This document shows, piece after piece, positions 1 through 8,631 of a stretch of DNA of 64,000 nt (positions within the stretch are counted from its first letter, which is position 1; each line of letters begins with the position of its first letter). The stretch lies in NCBI GenBank assembly GCA_003762615.1, contig RIAZ01000027.1:1-64000 (forward strand). Direction: 5' to 3'. The position numbers and the translations under genes were made by a program. This DNA comes from Muribaculaceae bacterium Isolate-037 (Harlan). GTDB taxonomy: Bacteria; Bacteroidota; Bacteroidia; Bacteroidales; Muribaculaceae. The notes beneath the pieces are model-generated. The model did not search any database. It saw only the letters and a list, made by a program, of their open reading frames with translations, and was not told where the DNA came from.

Positions 1-1121
1 TTAATGAATTATCCAAATTTTCAATGTACTATTTCGTCTCTGAAAACAAGAATTTCCAGCACGTGATTTTTATGTAAAATCCGGTGTTCTGGATGCCGTT
101 TTTCGGAACGTCAAACTGAACACCCTAGCTACTTATGATAAAACTACGACACCTCTTGATAATTTTCAGTTATTTGAGGATATTAAAACTTATGAGGAGC
201 AACAGAATAATTTCACTATTTTAGAAGAGGGAAAAGAACCTTTTGGAACAAATTCTATTGAAGGGACAACTGATAATAATAATTTTCCTAATAAATCCGC
301 ACAATTGGCATTTGAAACTAACGAAAAGATAATGCCATTAAAGGGATATTCAGAACAAATCATTAATGCTGTTTGGGGAAATAATGAAATGAAGGTAAAT
401 ATTATGTGTTATGATAATTTTTGCTTAGCATTCCCTCTATTGGCTCCTAAAATCAATCAAGAACATTTGGTTATAGTAGAAGGAGATTATACAGAGGAAG
501 AACGACTACATTTACAACGTTTTCTTAAGAAGGAGGTTTTTATTATCTCCGAAAAGATGTTTGGTTGGCAAATGGGCGAATACAAAGGAAGCACAAAAAA
601 TGCAATGGCGACAGTTACCCCTGTTCAACAGGTTCAGATAACTCCTTTAGATTTCCCTATAGTATATTCATTACCTCAATGGGTTGATGATTTAATCTTT
701 GATGAATTAAAGGCAGAATATGCACCAGATCATATAAGGTTTGAATACAATCTGAATTTGGACAGTAAAGAAGTACTCACTTATCTTGGAACTTATTTTC
801 CAAGAAGCTATGCTGAAGTATACCACCTTTTTAGTAAATTGCTTTTTGCAAAAGAACAAAAAACATTCATGGGTGAGAAGAATACGTTGAATATTCTTGA
901 TTTGGGTTGTGGTACAGGGGGAGAGATATTGGGGCTTCTGAACTATATGTCAGAGAAATGGCAACAAATGTTTAAAAGGTTGTTTCTTTAAAGAAGAGAT
1001 AAAAGTGAATCATTCCAGAAAAAACAATGATATTAGCAAAATCGTTTTTCGCTTTATATCACATAGACAATTACTCAATATATTTGAGAACAATAAACGT
1101 AGCAAACAACATACAGTGTAA
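1..1121 (+). pseudogene. Frameshifted gene with SAM-methyltransferase motif I
   Basis: Coding sequence can be followed across two frame changes: frame 3 from nt 3 to about nt 58, frame 2 from about nt 44 to a stop at 991, and frame 3 again from about nt 975 to a stop at 1119-1121. The second change lies at an A-rich stretch near 973-977. Near nt 890-930 the protein has LDLGCGTGGEI, the glycine-rich motif I of class I S-adenosylmethionine methyltransferases. The preceding 190 residues I do not recognise. The start is outside the window. Its neighbour is a broken helicase, so it may have been part of a DNA-modification or defence operon (inference). The gene cannot make one intact protein unless both shifts are sequencing errors. 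Confidence 0.6.
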
Positions 1122-1143
1122 AATAAATTAAATCACAATAAAT

Positions 1144-2172
1144 ATGGCAGATTTTGATTCTGAATTTTTCATAGACTACTCTAGTCTCGATGATTTTCAT
1201 AGACAACTTATTGATAGAAAAAACAACAAGTCAATGGTCGTTTCTGGAAGTGCAGGAAGTGGAAAATCGTTGATAGCTCTTCACAAAGCAAAACAAATTG
1301 CGGCGTTAGGTGAAAGCTATACAATAATTGTATACACAAAATCCCTGCGAAAATACTTTGAAGATGGATTGCGCAAACTGGGGTTGAAGAATGTATTCCA
1401 TTATCATCAGTGGCGTCATAACCAACACAAGGTTAAATATCTGATTGTAGATGAATGCCAAGATTTCACCAAAGAAGAAATTGAAGAGATGAAGCAATAT
1501 GGCGAGCATTGTTTATTCTTCGGAGATTCTGCACAATCAATAATGGGTTTTGGAAATCGTTCTGAAACTCAAACAATTGAGAAAACTGCATCAGATATGG
1601 GTATAGCTCCAGACCCATTGTATTTTAATTATAGATTAACAGAGGAAATTGCTGCGTTAGGAGAAAGAGTCGGAAACGTTGAAGACCTTGTTATCAAATG
1701 CAAACGTAAGGGTGAGAAGCCAAATCTAATAGCTGCCAGCAGTTATGATGAACAGCTTGATAAGATAGCTGAGATTATAAAGAATAGGTCGTTAACTAAT
1801 GTCGGCATACTTCTCCCCTTCAATACAGAAGATAAAGGAGAATAGTCTGTAGAGTATGTTAAAGATTATCTAAAACGTAAAGGTGTAACCTGTGAGTTTA
1901 AGTATAACGCTAATCAGGATACAGAGATGGATCTTGACTTCCATTCTTCAAACCCCAAGATAATGACTTGGTGGTGTGCGAAAGGATTGCAATTTAAGGA
2001 TGTTTTCATTCCTGGTTGTGAAAAAAGAACAGATAAGAGAGCGGCATTATATGTGGCTATGACAAGATGTAGCGAAAGATTATATTTGGGGTATACTTCC
2101 AGCTTATCTTCTTTGTTCCCATCACAAACAGATTCTGTTTACAATAATAATGACGATATAGAAGTTATCTAA
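1144..2172 (+). pseudogene. UvrD/Rep-like superfamily I helicase with in-frame amber codon
   Basis: A single 343-codon frame is interrupted only by a TAG at 1843-1845. The N-terminal part has a Walker A motif GSAGSGKS at about residues 36-43 and a Walker B LIVDECQDF near residue 105. After the stop the frame continues with WWCAKGLQFKDVFIPG and YVAMTRCSERLYLG, which match the C-terminal ATP-hydrolysis motifs of UvrD-like helicases (VALTRA type). It is shorter than UvrD or PcrA, like the small ATPases found in phage-defence operons. The next ORF starts two bases after its stop, indicating an operon. Either the gene is inactivated by one point change or a truncated 233-residue protein is made; neighbouring genes are also broken, favouring decay. 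Confidence 0.75.
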
Positions 2173-2174
2173 AG

Positions 2175-3312
2175 ATGAAATTATTTATACCAACAACAAC
2201 CTTGAACATTGACAATATACTCTCTACAGAGTGTATTGCTCCATTGGCTTTTTACAAGGGGCGAGAGTATGGATATAACCAATTTTATAAGATTGATTGT
2301 ATGCCATATTCAAATGTTCAATTGTGTTTTTCAAAAGTTCCGCATTTTGAAATAAATGATATCGAACACCATAGTTTCCCTTTGGTATTAGAAGTGACAA
2401 TATCTGATAATAATGGCCAATTTAAACAAATTAAAGACATTGATGGTGTCAAAGTGTATCAGACCGATGATATTGTGCGCCTTACGCCTTATAACACTAG
2501 AGTACTATTCTATAATCCAACAGCTCTAAATACGGCTAAATTAAGTTGTTCTGATAGCCTAACAAATAAACTAGGAGATAGATATAGCTTTAATCTCTGT
2601 CATCCAGAATTTGACTTAGTGTCATTTATTTGTAGGGTCAAAATTGACGATTTTTGTACTGGATATAATGAGAAAGTGCTTCAAGATAATAGGCTTAATA
2701 AAGTCAAAGGCTTTATATTTGGCTATTACCTTGGTGTTGCCAAGTCCCTCTCTACAAATAGTGCGAAACTTTTGAAAATTCAAAAGCGTATTTATGATAT
2801 AATTGCAGCCATAAAAAACGATGGTGGTTACAATAGCTCTGCTTCAATTGAAGAGTTGTCACAACTTGATGCGGAGTATAAAAGAAACGACCCTACAATG
2901 AGGCAATGTAAAGAGAAATGGAATAAATACCTTGAAAATTTGCATATTCCGTTTGAATCTATGGAAACTGTTCTAAAAGATTTTGATGAGAACGATGGTA
3001 TTAAGACTTCTTTTATGAGAAAAAATGGCTTTGTACCGAGTGTGTCATTAATGCAGTATGGCTTCTATAATTTAGAAGGATATCGGAATGCACTAACCAC
3101 ATATACAACATCAATAGTAAACTCTGATAGAAAGAAACTACTTGACAAGTTTACCGATTCAATCAAATTGACCTTTGATCTTGCCCCATCATATGAAACA
3201 TGTATGCTTGCAAAGGAAGATGAGAATACAACACTATTCAATAAATTTATTGACCGAATTTTGTGGAGAGACCAATGTCCGACACCTGAAACACTAAGAA
3301 CCGAACGATTTA
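2175..3312 (+). pseudogene. Unknown protein, 5' part, interrupted by IS5-type element
   Basis: The ORF starts with ATG two bases after the helicase frame and runs about 379 codons before an insertion sequence begins at 3313. I do not recognise the family. Visible features are a predicted soluble alpha/beta protein, no signal peptide, several Phe/Tyr-rich stretches, and a charged helical region around residues 200-290. Deleting the element and one copy of its target duplication joins this frame to the frame at 4212 without a shift, so the insertion is into one continuous reading frame. The tight spacing after the helicase suggests they were co-transcribed and functionally linked (inference). 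Confidence 0.6.
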
Positions 3313-4208
3313 GAGGTTGTTTAAAAATTATTGTTAACAGAGGTGAGTTTTCGGAGCGTCAACACCACAGCTGCCACCATGAGCATTTCATTGGCGGATG
3401 CAGTGGTTTCCTCATAGTTGCGGCATAGCCGTCTGAAGTTATCCAACCACGCGAAAGTCCGCTCCACAACCCATCTCTTCTTGGCAGGGACAAATTTACC
3501 GCTGTAGTTAGAATGTGTAATCTCAATATCAATTCCGAAGTCATGCTTGGCTGTTTCAATGAAGTTGCCACGATACCCCCTATCTGCATAAATGCGTTTG
3601 ATCCAGGGGAAAGTCGCCACAAGCAAGGCGACAAGCGCATAGGCAGTCTTGGAGTCGTGCATATTGGCTGGAGTCGTGGAACCTTCCAGGATATCACCAT
3701 CCTTATCGGTTATTATATTGCGTTTTACACCTTTGACCTTCTTGTTGCCGTCAATACCTTTTTCAGAGCGAGGAAGAGCGGAATGGGAGCTTTGGCTGTC
3801 TATCGCCCCGATTGTCGGAGTTGGGGATTCCCCTCTCTTGAGCCTTACTTCCTGAACCAGGACATCCTCCAATTCAGAAAAGGCATCCATTGCTCCCCAA
3901 CGCCTGAAATAGTAGTACACTGTCTGCCATTTGGGGTATTCGTGTGGGAGATTTCTCCATTGAACTCCACTGACATCAATGAAGATGATTGCGTCAAGTA
4001 TGAGAAAAAAGTCATATTTGCTACGCCAATTATCCATGAGAATTGTTCCTTTTATATACTCCTTTTGAGCATCAGTCAAATCGGTCAGATACATGATTCT
4101 TTGAGTTTGTTTGTTCTTTTTCACTTATTAAAACAATCTTAAAAGCATAAGTGCCTGATTATTTGATTTGGTGCTCTTTTTTATTCACATTTGTTTTTAA
4201 ACAAGCTC
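3313..4208 (-). mobile_element. IS5-family insertion sequence (IS427/IS1031-like), 896 bp
   Basis: The element is bounded by imperfect terminal inverted repeats: GAGGTTGTTTAAAAA at 3313 and the complement of GAGCTTGTTTAAAAA ending at 4208. It is flanked by a 3-bp direct repeat TTA at 3310-3312 and 4209-4211, consistent with the TNA target duplications of this IS5 subgroup. It carries one full-length transposase gene on the minus strand. Length and single-ORF layout fit the subgroup. The element looks intact and recent. Confidence 0.9.
3321..4124 (-). CDS. IS5-family DDE transposase
   Basis: This 267-residue protein is a full-length IS5/IS427-group transposase that cuts and joins the element's ends. 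The N-terminal half carries the conserved WRSKYDFFLILDAIIFI and QWRNLPHEYPKWQTVYYYFRRW regions. The RNase H-like DDE residues are seen in GAIDSQS (Asp, about residue 108), YADRGYRGN (Asp, about residue 180) and VVERTFAWLDNFRRL (Glu, about residue 221). It has no frameshift or stop. The gene lies entirely between the terminal repeats and leaves only a few bases on its 3' side. Confidence 0.95.
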   Translation of the reverse strand: MKKNKQTQRIMYLTDLTDAQKEYIKGTILMDNWRSKYDFFLILDAIIFIDVSGVQWRNLPHEYPKWQTVYYYFRRWGAMDAFSELEDVLVQEVRLKRGESPTPTIGAIDSQSSHSALPRSEKGIDGNKKVKGVKRNIITDKDGDILEGSTTPANMHDSKTAYALVALLVATFPWIKRIYADRGYRGNFIETAKHDFGIDIEITHSNYSGKFVPAKKRWVVERTFAWLDNFRRLCRNYEETTASANEMLMVAAVVLTLRKLTSVNNNF

Positions 4209-5191
4209 TTAATATTGCAACAGAAATTACCAAAATGGCAAAAAACATTTGGGAAGAGACTGGTATGCAGTGGCAGGACAGTAAAGCACAGTATAATCCT
4301 TTCAATCAGCAGAAAATGTATATTTCTTTCAAGAAATGTAAGATTGTAGTTTTCTGGACAAAGAATCCAAAGCCGATTCTCCCATACCTTCATGAACTTG
4401 ACGAAAGAGGAATATACTATTACTTTCAGGTTACACTCAACGATTATGTAAAAGAAGGTTTAGAGCCTAATGTTTCGTCTGTTGAAGACAGAGTTGAGAC
4501 ATTCAAGAAACTTTCTGATATGATTGGTAAGGAGAAAGTAATCTGGCGTTTTGATCCTTTAATTATTACGCCAAACATTACTCCTCGTGACTTGTTGACC
4601 CGTATTTGGCATATTGGAAATAAACTGAAAGGTTATACAAATAAGCTTGTATTCAGCTTCGTTGATGTAAAAGATTATCGCAAGGTTCAAAGCAACCTTA
4701 TTAAGGAAACTATGTTTTTTACAAAAGAGAATGTGGGAAATGCCGAAGTCAACCTTGCTCAACGCATAGAGATAGTAGAAGGTCTTCAAAAGATTCGTGA
4801 AGCTTGGCACAAAGATGGTTGGAATGTTGAAATCGCCACTTGTGCTGAGGACATCGACCTTGAAGCATACGGCATAGAACATAATCGTTGTATCGATGGC
4901 GAATTGATGAAACAATTATTTGCGGAGGACGAAGAACTTGTCTATTATCTTCAAACATTGAAATTACCAGAAAGAGACTTGTTTGGTAATTTGCCACCAA
5001 TACCAGAGAAAGTACGTAATGTAAAGGATAAAGGACAACGTAAGGTCTGTGGATGTATGGTCAGCAAGGATATTGGCATGTATAATACTTGTCGTCATTT
5101 CTGTGTCTACTGCTATGCTAATACAAGTAAAGAATGTGTCATCAGAAATGCTGAGAAACATAACGATGAGAGTGAAAGTATAATTGGATAA
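4209..5191 (+). pseudogene. DUF1848 protein lacking its N-terminus, fused downstream of the IS
   Basis: From about nt 4297 the frame matches DUF1848: NPFNQ, VVFWTKNPKPIL, VIWRFDPL and a C-terminal Cys cluster CGCMVSKDIGMYNTCRHFC followed by CYANTS. Members usually begin with an SRxTDIPAF motif about 30-40 residues before NPFN; this is absent. Instead the preceding 28 residues read in the same frame as the unknown gene before the IS. The simplest reading is that a deletion first fused the 3' end of the unknown gene to DUF1848, and the IS inserted later. DUF1848 proteins have a radical-SAM-like arrangement of cysteines but no established function that I can cite. Without its N-terminus this copy is probably inactive. 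Confidence 0.7.
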
Positions 5192-5271
5192 TTAGCTGAG
5201 CCATAGTTTTAAAAGTGACTCAAGCACGCGACTACAGCGACCGTATTTTTTTATAAAATTAGGCTCTATCG

Positions 5272-5868
5272 TTATTTCAAATCGAAGTACATCATTCGGG
5301 TGCGTAAGGTTTCTTCTTTGTGAATACCGTAGAAATCTTTTTCCTCTATCTCTGTATGATAAAGGAATTTAAACCCGCAACGTTTGTAGAAATTAAGAAC
5401 GGCATCACTATTATAGGCATCAACTAAGAGAAAACGGCAGCCGGTTTTATTGTCTTTACTTGTAAACCAAAGTTTAATAAAATCCATAACTTGCATACCT
5501 ATGTGTCGTTGTCCTCCTTGAAAGGCTTTGTCAACGCCAAACCTACCGATTAAAACAGCCGGATATGTACGTCCTCTCTTATGATTGTCAATCGGTCTAT
5601 TAATTTTGTTGAGTGTGGCTTTAGTAAGCAACTTGGATTTTATGCTATCATTAGACACAGTAAATGCTGCAACCACACGCTTAGGTTCATGACTGGTCAC
5701 CCATACGTATGTTTTACCTAACAATTGACGAGCATATAGGATGGCATCGTTGGCAAAGAAATCATTCAAATCACACTCCCCACAATCGATTGGAGAAAGG
5801 AGTGATTTTACTTCTTCATCCCACTCGGTAAACGAGCATTCTTCGTATAAATCAAAATTATCAGCCAT
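5272..5868 (-). CDS. GNAT-family acetyltransferase toxin (TacT-like)
   Basis: The 198-residue product has a GNAT fold: RTYPAVLIGRFGVDKAFQGG contains the beta4 strand and a degenerate acetyl-CoA loop (QGGQRHIG), and LLVDAYNSDAVLNFYKRCGF is the typical C-terminal motif. This type is found in type II toxin-antitoxin pairs that acetylate aminoacyl-tRNA. I chose the ATG at 5868 because it overlaps the stop of the upstream 60-residue gene in the sequence ATGGCTGA, which means translational coupling; an in-frame ATG at 5898 would overlap that gene by 38 bases. A toxin role is inference from family and pairing. The upstream gene is the likely antitoxin. Confidence 0.75.
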   Translation of the reverse strand: MADNFDLYEECSFTEWDEEVKSLLSPIDCGECDLNDFFANDAILYARQLLGKTYVWVTSHEPKRVVAAFTVSNDSIKSKLLTKATLNKINRPIDNHKRGRTYPAVLIGRFGVDKAFQGGQRHIGMQVMDFIKLWFTSKDNKTGCRFLLVDAYNSDAVLNFYKRCGFKFLYHTEIEEKDFYGIHKEETLRTRMMYFDLK

Positions 5869-6043
5869 GCTTTTTGAGAAGTGTTTCTCTAAATTCACGA
5901 CCTTTGTTCACAATTCGCTGTAATAAGTCTTCCTCTTGCTTAGAAAGAGGTTTGCGGGTAACCGGACGACTTTCGGCTTCTTGAATGAACAGCTCAGCAG
6001 TGCGCCCCGTAAGTTCAGGAGATGTATGTATTGCTATTGCCAT
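5861..6043 (-). CDS. Putative antitoxin partner of the GNAT toxin
   Basis: A 60-residue charged protein begins MAIAIHTSPELTGRTAELF and ends in a Lys/Arg/Glu-rich helix. I do not recognise it as DUF1778 or another named antitoxin family, but its size, position directly upstream and 8-base overlap with the acetyltransferase gene are those of a type II antitoxin. A second copy at 8312-8494 carries a nonsense codon. Antitoxin function is inference. Confidence 0.6.
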   Translation of the reverse strand: MAIAIHTSPELTGRTAELFIQEAESRPVTRKPLSKQEEDLLQRIVNKGREFRETLLKKHG

Positions 6044-6409
6044 AATTCTAATTATAAAATATTTAAGTATAAAACGGATGAATATTTCAGTTTGTTGTGC
6101 AAAGGATGTAAAATTTTAATGTCATTGCCGATATTAAAGCAAAGTCGCTATATACGCCCAAAAGCGGTATAGAAAGCGAAGAATAAAACAATAGCCGAAA
6201 CTTTTGTGCAAGCATCTGATTCCTTACTACCTGCACATGCGACAAAGTAATCCTTACGGGAAAGGACAACTGTGGCATACTCGACGACATACGGAAGTGA
6301 TATCATGAGAGTCGTGTGCCCATATTCAAGAGATTTTCCATGCGATTACGCTGTATTTTAACGTTATGAGTATAGATAGTGTTACAAAATTAGTTTAAAT
6401 GACTTCTTT
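6044..6409. other. 366-bp gap without a supported gene
   Basis: This AT-rich stretch holds the upstream region of the antitoxin gene on its left side. A 67-codon minus-strand ORF spans 6087-6290 but resembles nothing I know and is not backed by a promoter or neighbour, so I leave it out. I see no clear TAnnTTTG promoter box. Confidence 0.4.
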
Positions 6410-6796
6410 ATGAAAAACTTGTTGTTTATTATATTTTCTTTTGTATTTGGAAGTTGTACAACCAAAGAACCGGAATGTATTCTTTTCAGTAAACTGAATC
6501 AAGATATTCAAGATACTTTGATGAGTATTAATCAAAAGGTGCTAAACGAAGGATATCTGCCTAATTCTCTCATTGATTTTTCAGGAAACTGTCTACTTAA
6601 AATATCAGAAATTGGCCCCTGGACTTATTCAAAGCGAGTTTTGAATACAAAAAATATGAATTCAATAAAATTACATCCCAATACCCCTGAGCCATATATT
6701 GTATATGACGATTATCTCTACTATCCGGATGAGTATAATTTATTTGTTATGGGGTTTTCTGATACAACTGTTTTTAAAAAGATTCCATTCAAGTAA
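6410..6796 (+). CDS. Small hypothetical lipoprotein
   Basis: The 128-residue protein begins MKNLLFIIFSFVFGSC, a short signal peptide with a lipobox (FGSC), so Cys16 is the expected lipidated residue. The mature part is polar, with Tyr/Asp-rich YDDYLYYPDEYNLF near the C-terminus. No family is recognised. It is convergent with an Rhs remnant whose stop overlaps its last codons. It could be an orphan surface protein or an immunity protein separated from its toxin, but nothing here proves that. Confidence 0.55.
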   Translation: MKNLLFIIFSFVFGSCTTKEPECILFSKLNQDIQDTLMSINQKVLNEGYLPNSLIDFSGNCLLKISEIGPWTYSKRVLNTKNMNSIKLHPNTPEPYIVYDDYLYYPDEYNLFVMGFSDTTVFKKIPFK

Positions 6797-7049
6797 TGTT
6801 AGCCCGTGCGGAAGTCTTGACAGTGCGCTCACCGTCAGCGTCATACCAGTAGTTGGACACGACTTTTCGTGCCAGTGAGAGCAAAGAGCAAAACTTGTTT
6901 AGTCTTTGGCGAACGCAGCCGAAAATGGGCGAAGCCAAGCCGTTGTTGTCCACTGAAAGCAGGCGGTTCTCCTCGTCCCAGATGAGCTTACGCTCACCGA
7001 CGCTGTTGTCCTTATGCCGTCGTTCATCATACGGCTTGTGTTTACATCC
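6789..7049 (-). pseudogene. Rhs-repeat fragment
   Basis: Read on the minus strand, this piece gives KLIWDEENRLLSVDNNG and then SNYWYDADGERTVKT, the two halves of a classical Rhs/YD repeat. Between them is an in-frame segment of about 27 codons (roughly 6855-6935) that Rhs repeats do not normally have. The frame is closed by a stop just upstream of 7049 and ends at 6789-6791. It is a scrap of a much larger polymorphic toxin or cell-surface gene. Confidence 0.6.
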
Positions 7050-7050
7050 C

Positions 7051-7091
7051 TAAAAACAATACCCCTGCCAGCATCGTACTGACAGAGGTAT
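7051..7091 (-). terminator. Rho-independent terminator
   Basis: The two arms at 7059-7071 and 7079-7091 pair over 13 bp with two mismatches, around a 7-nt loop. On the minus strand the stem is followed by TGTTTTTA. It lies 53 bp after the stop of the gene at 7145-7489. Confidence 0.65.
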
Positions 7092-7144
7092 CGTTCATCT
7101 ATGATGATTCTTGCATGAAATATTAGTTATTGAGATATAGGGTA

Positions 7145-7489
7145 TCATTGCCAAGTACCCTTTAACTTAGCAACTTTGAAATTTGCCTTTTTGCCATTGA
7201 TGGTTAATTCAACAACAGGATTGGAAAACTTAGTAAGGTGTTGGAATGTAAGAATTACCTTTGCCACGCCATCAGTGACATTAGTGTTAACCGAATTGGC
7301 TTCGTACCCTTTTTCACCCTCAACCGGGAAAAGCGTTACACCAGATACGATGTACTCGCCACTTGCGTCGTTATCGGTAAAGACAATGGTTACCTTATTT
7401 TCATCATTGTTGAAGTAGCAACAATAAGGCGCGGCGTCCACAGCCAAACATGCAATAGCTAAAACTATTGCGACAACAAATTTTCTCAT
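7145..7489 (-). CDS. Small secreted hypothetical protein
   Basis: The 114-residue product has a clear signal peptide (MRKFVVAIVLAIACLAVDA) with likely cleavage before the Ala-Pro at about residue 20. The mature domain of about 95 residues alternates beta-strand-like stretches and contains CCYFNNDENKVTIVFTD, where two adjacent cysteines could pair. No family is recognised. It sits 17 bp downstream of a truncated receptor gene on the same strand and is followed by a terminator, so it may have been the last gene of that operon. Expression is uncertain because the upstream gene is broken. Confidence 0.55.
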   Translation of the reverse strand: MRKFVVAIVLAIACLAVDAAPYCCYFNNDENKVTIVFTDNDASGEYIVSGVTLFPVEGEKGYEANSVNTNVTDGVAKVILTFQHLTKFSNPVVELTINGKKANFKVAKLKGTWQ

Positions 7490-7506
7490 AGTCGAATATT
7501 TTATTT

Positions 7507-8297
7507 TTAGAATCGATTCTTTTCGTTTGAACCTGCTCCACGCCCTTTGTATCGGTCACGGCTGGAGTTAAATGTGTATTGCAATGTCAGGTAAAATGAA
7601 CGGCTAAGATTGGTAACGCAAACATAGCGTGTTATATCATGACTGAATGTTGTCACTCCATAATTGCGTTTGTCGAAGATGTCGTTAGCCTCTATGGTGA
7701 CACTGAAACTGTTGTTGAAGAAAGCCTTGTAAAGTTTTGCATTCATGTATGAGCATGATTTGCGATACATATTCCTGTCATTGCCCGCGCTTTCCCACGC
7801 CATATCCACGTTCAGCCATATATCGTAAGGCAGGTGGATTGCGTTCTGCCACTGAATCATTCCTTGTGGATTGTTTAGGTGCTTCCTGCCTTGCCATGTG
7901 TCAATGGAGAACCATTGCTTTGTAAGGCCAAGATTTATTCGCGGCTCCCAGACCCCTACGTTGAAACTTGTGCCGATAAAGGCACGGATTGGATGTATCT
8001 CGGGAAAGTTGTCAAGAGTCATAAGCTTGACTTCCCCGGTATCTCCGTATGGTTTGGTAGTGGATATAATAGGATCTTTTTTGAGAGTGTATGAAAATTG
8101 TGCGAAAATTCTTCTCCATGCCCCTGTGAGTTCAATAGTGTGGGTTTTCTCAGGTTTAAGATATGGATTGTCGCCTTGTAGAGTAAAACGGTTGATGTAG
8201 TCTATTGTGCCGTCCAGATCCCCATAATTCGGGCGTTGGGTCTTGCTTGTGTAGCTCATTTAGAGCTGCACCTGTCCTATCTGAGTTGACATAAAAT
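7507..8297 (-). pseudogene. C-terminal fragment of an outer-membrane beta-barrel receptor
   Basis: About 250 residues match the C-terminal barrel of the Bacteroidetes outer membrane beta-barrel family (PF14905 type): SYTSKTQRPNYGDL, GDNPYLKPEKTHTIEL, and an end RYKGRGAGSNEKNRF nearly identical in style to the intact paralogue at 9398-11503. The N-terminal signal, plug and first strands are missing. Just upstream of the first Met there is an in-frame TAA (8260-8262), preceded by QIGQVQL, which belongs to the barrel consensus. So the gene has both a nonsense codon and a 5' truncation. The break at about 8297 joins it to the start of a duplicated toxin gene. Confidence 0.75.
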
Positions 8298-8530
8298 ATA
8301 AATTAAAATTATCAGCCATGCTTTTTGAGAAGCGTTTCTCTAAATTCACGACCTTTGTTTACAATTCGCTGTAATAAGTCTTCCTATTGCTGAGAAAGTG
8401 GTTTGCGGGTAACCGGACGACTTTTGGCTTCTTGAATGAACAGCTCAGCAGTGCGCCCCGTGAGTTCAGGTGATGTATGTATTGCGATTGCCATAATTCT
8501 AATTAGAAAATGTTTAAGTAGGGTTTGCTG
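8298..8530. repeat. Direct repeat of 5848-6075 (duplicated toxin-antitoxin start)
   Basis: Roughly 220 bp covering the antitoxin upstream region, the antitoxin gene and the first codons of the toxin occur here and at 5848-6075 in the same orientation, with scattered substitutions. Similarity stops at about 8298 on one side and about 8520 on the other. The pair brackets 2.4 kb containing the lipoprotein, Rhs scrap, secreted protein and receptor fragment. Confidence 0.7.
8312..8494 (-). pseudogene. Second, broken copy of the putative antitoxin gene
   Basis: This 183-bp segment is nearly identical to the antitoxin gene at 5861-6043, including start ATG (8494) and the coupled stop/start overlap at its end. 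The codon GAG of the intact copy, in the PLSKQEED region, is TAG here, truncating the product after about 38 residues. The downstream toxin copy keeps only about eight codons (MADNFNLY) before the sequence changes to receptor sequence. Confidence 0.8.
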
Positions 8531-8631
8531 AATAATATTAAATATTTGATACATTTTAAAATAAACAATCGATTACTTGTATATTTAACAAAAATGTAAC
8601 TTTGACGTTAAAAGAATGCAATAAAAAACAA

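Noticed and set aside
1843..1845. Amber codon recoded as an amino acid
   Set aside because: No supporting recoding machinery or structure is seen, and both neighbouring genes are decaying, so a nonsense change is simpler.
3513..4142. Plus-strand ORF of 209 codons
   Set aside because: It is antisense to the IS5-type transposase, whose DDE motifs are clear.
6087..6290. Minus-strand ORF of 67 codons
   Set aside because: No recognisable sequence, promoter or partner; composition looks like non-coding gap sequence.
6853..7053. Plus-strand ORF of 66 codons
   Set aside because: It is the shadow of the minus-strand Rhs fragment.
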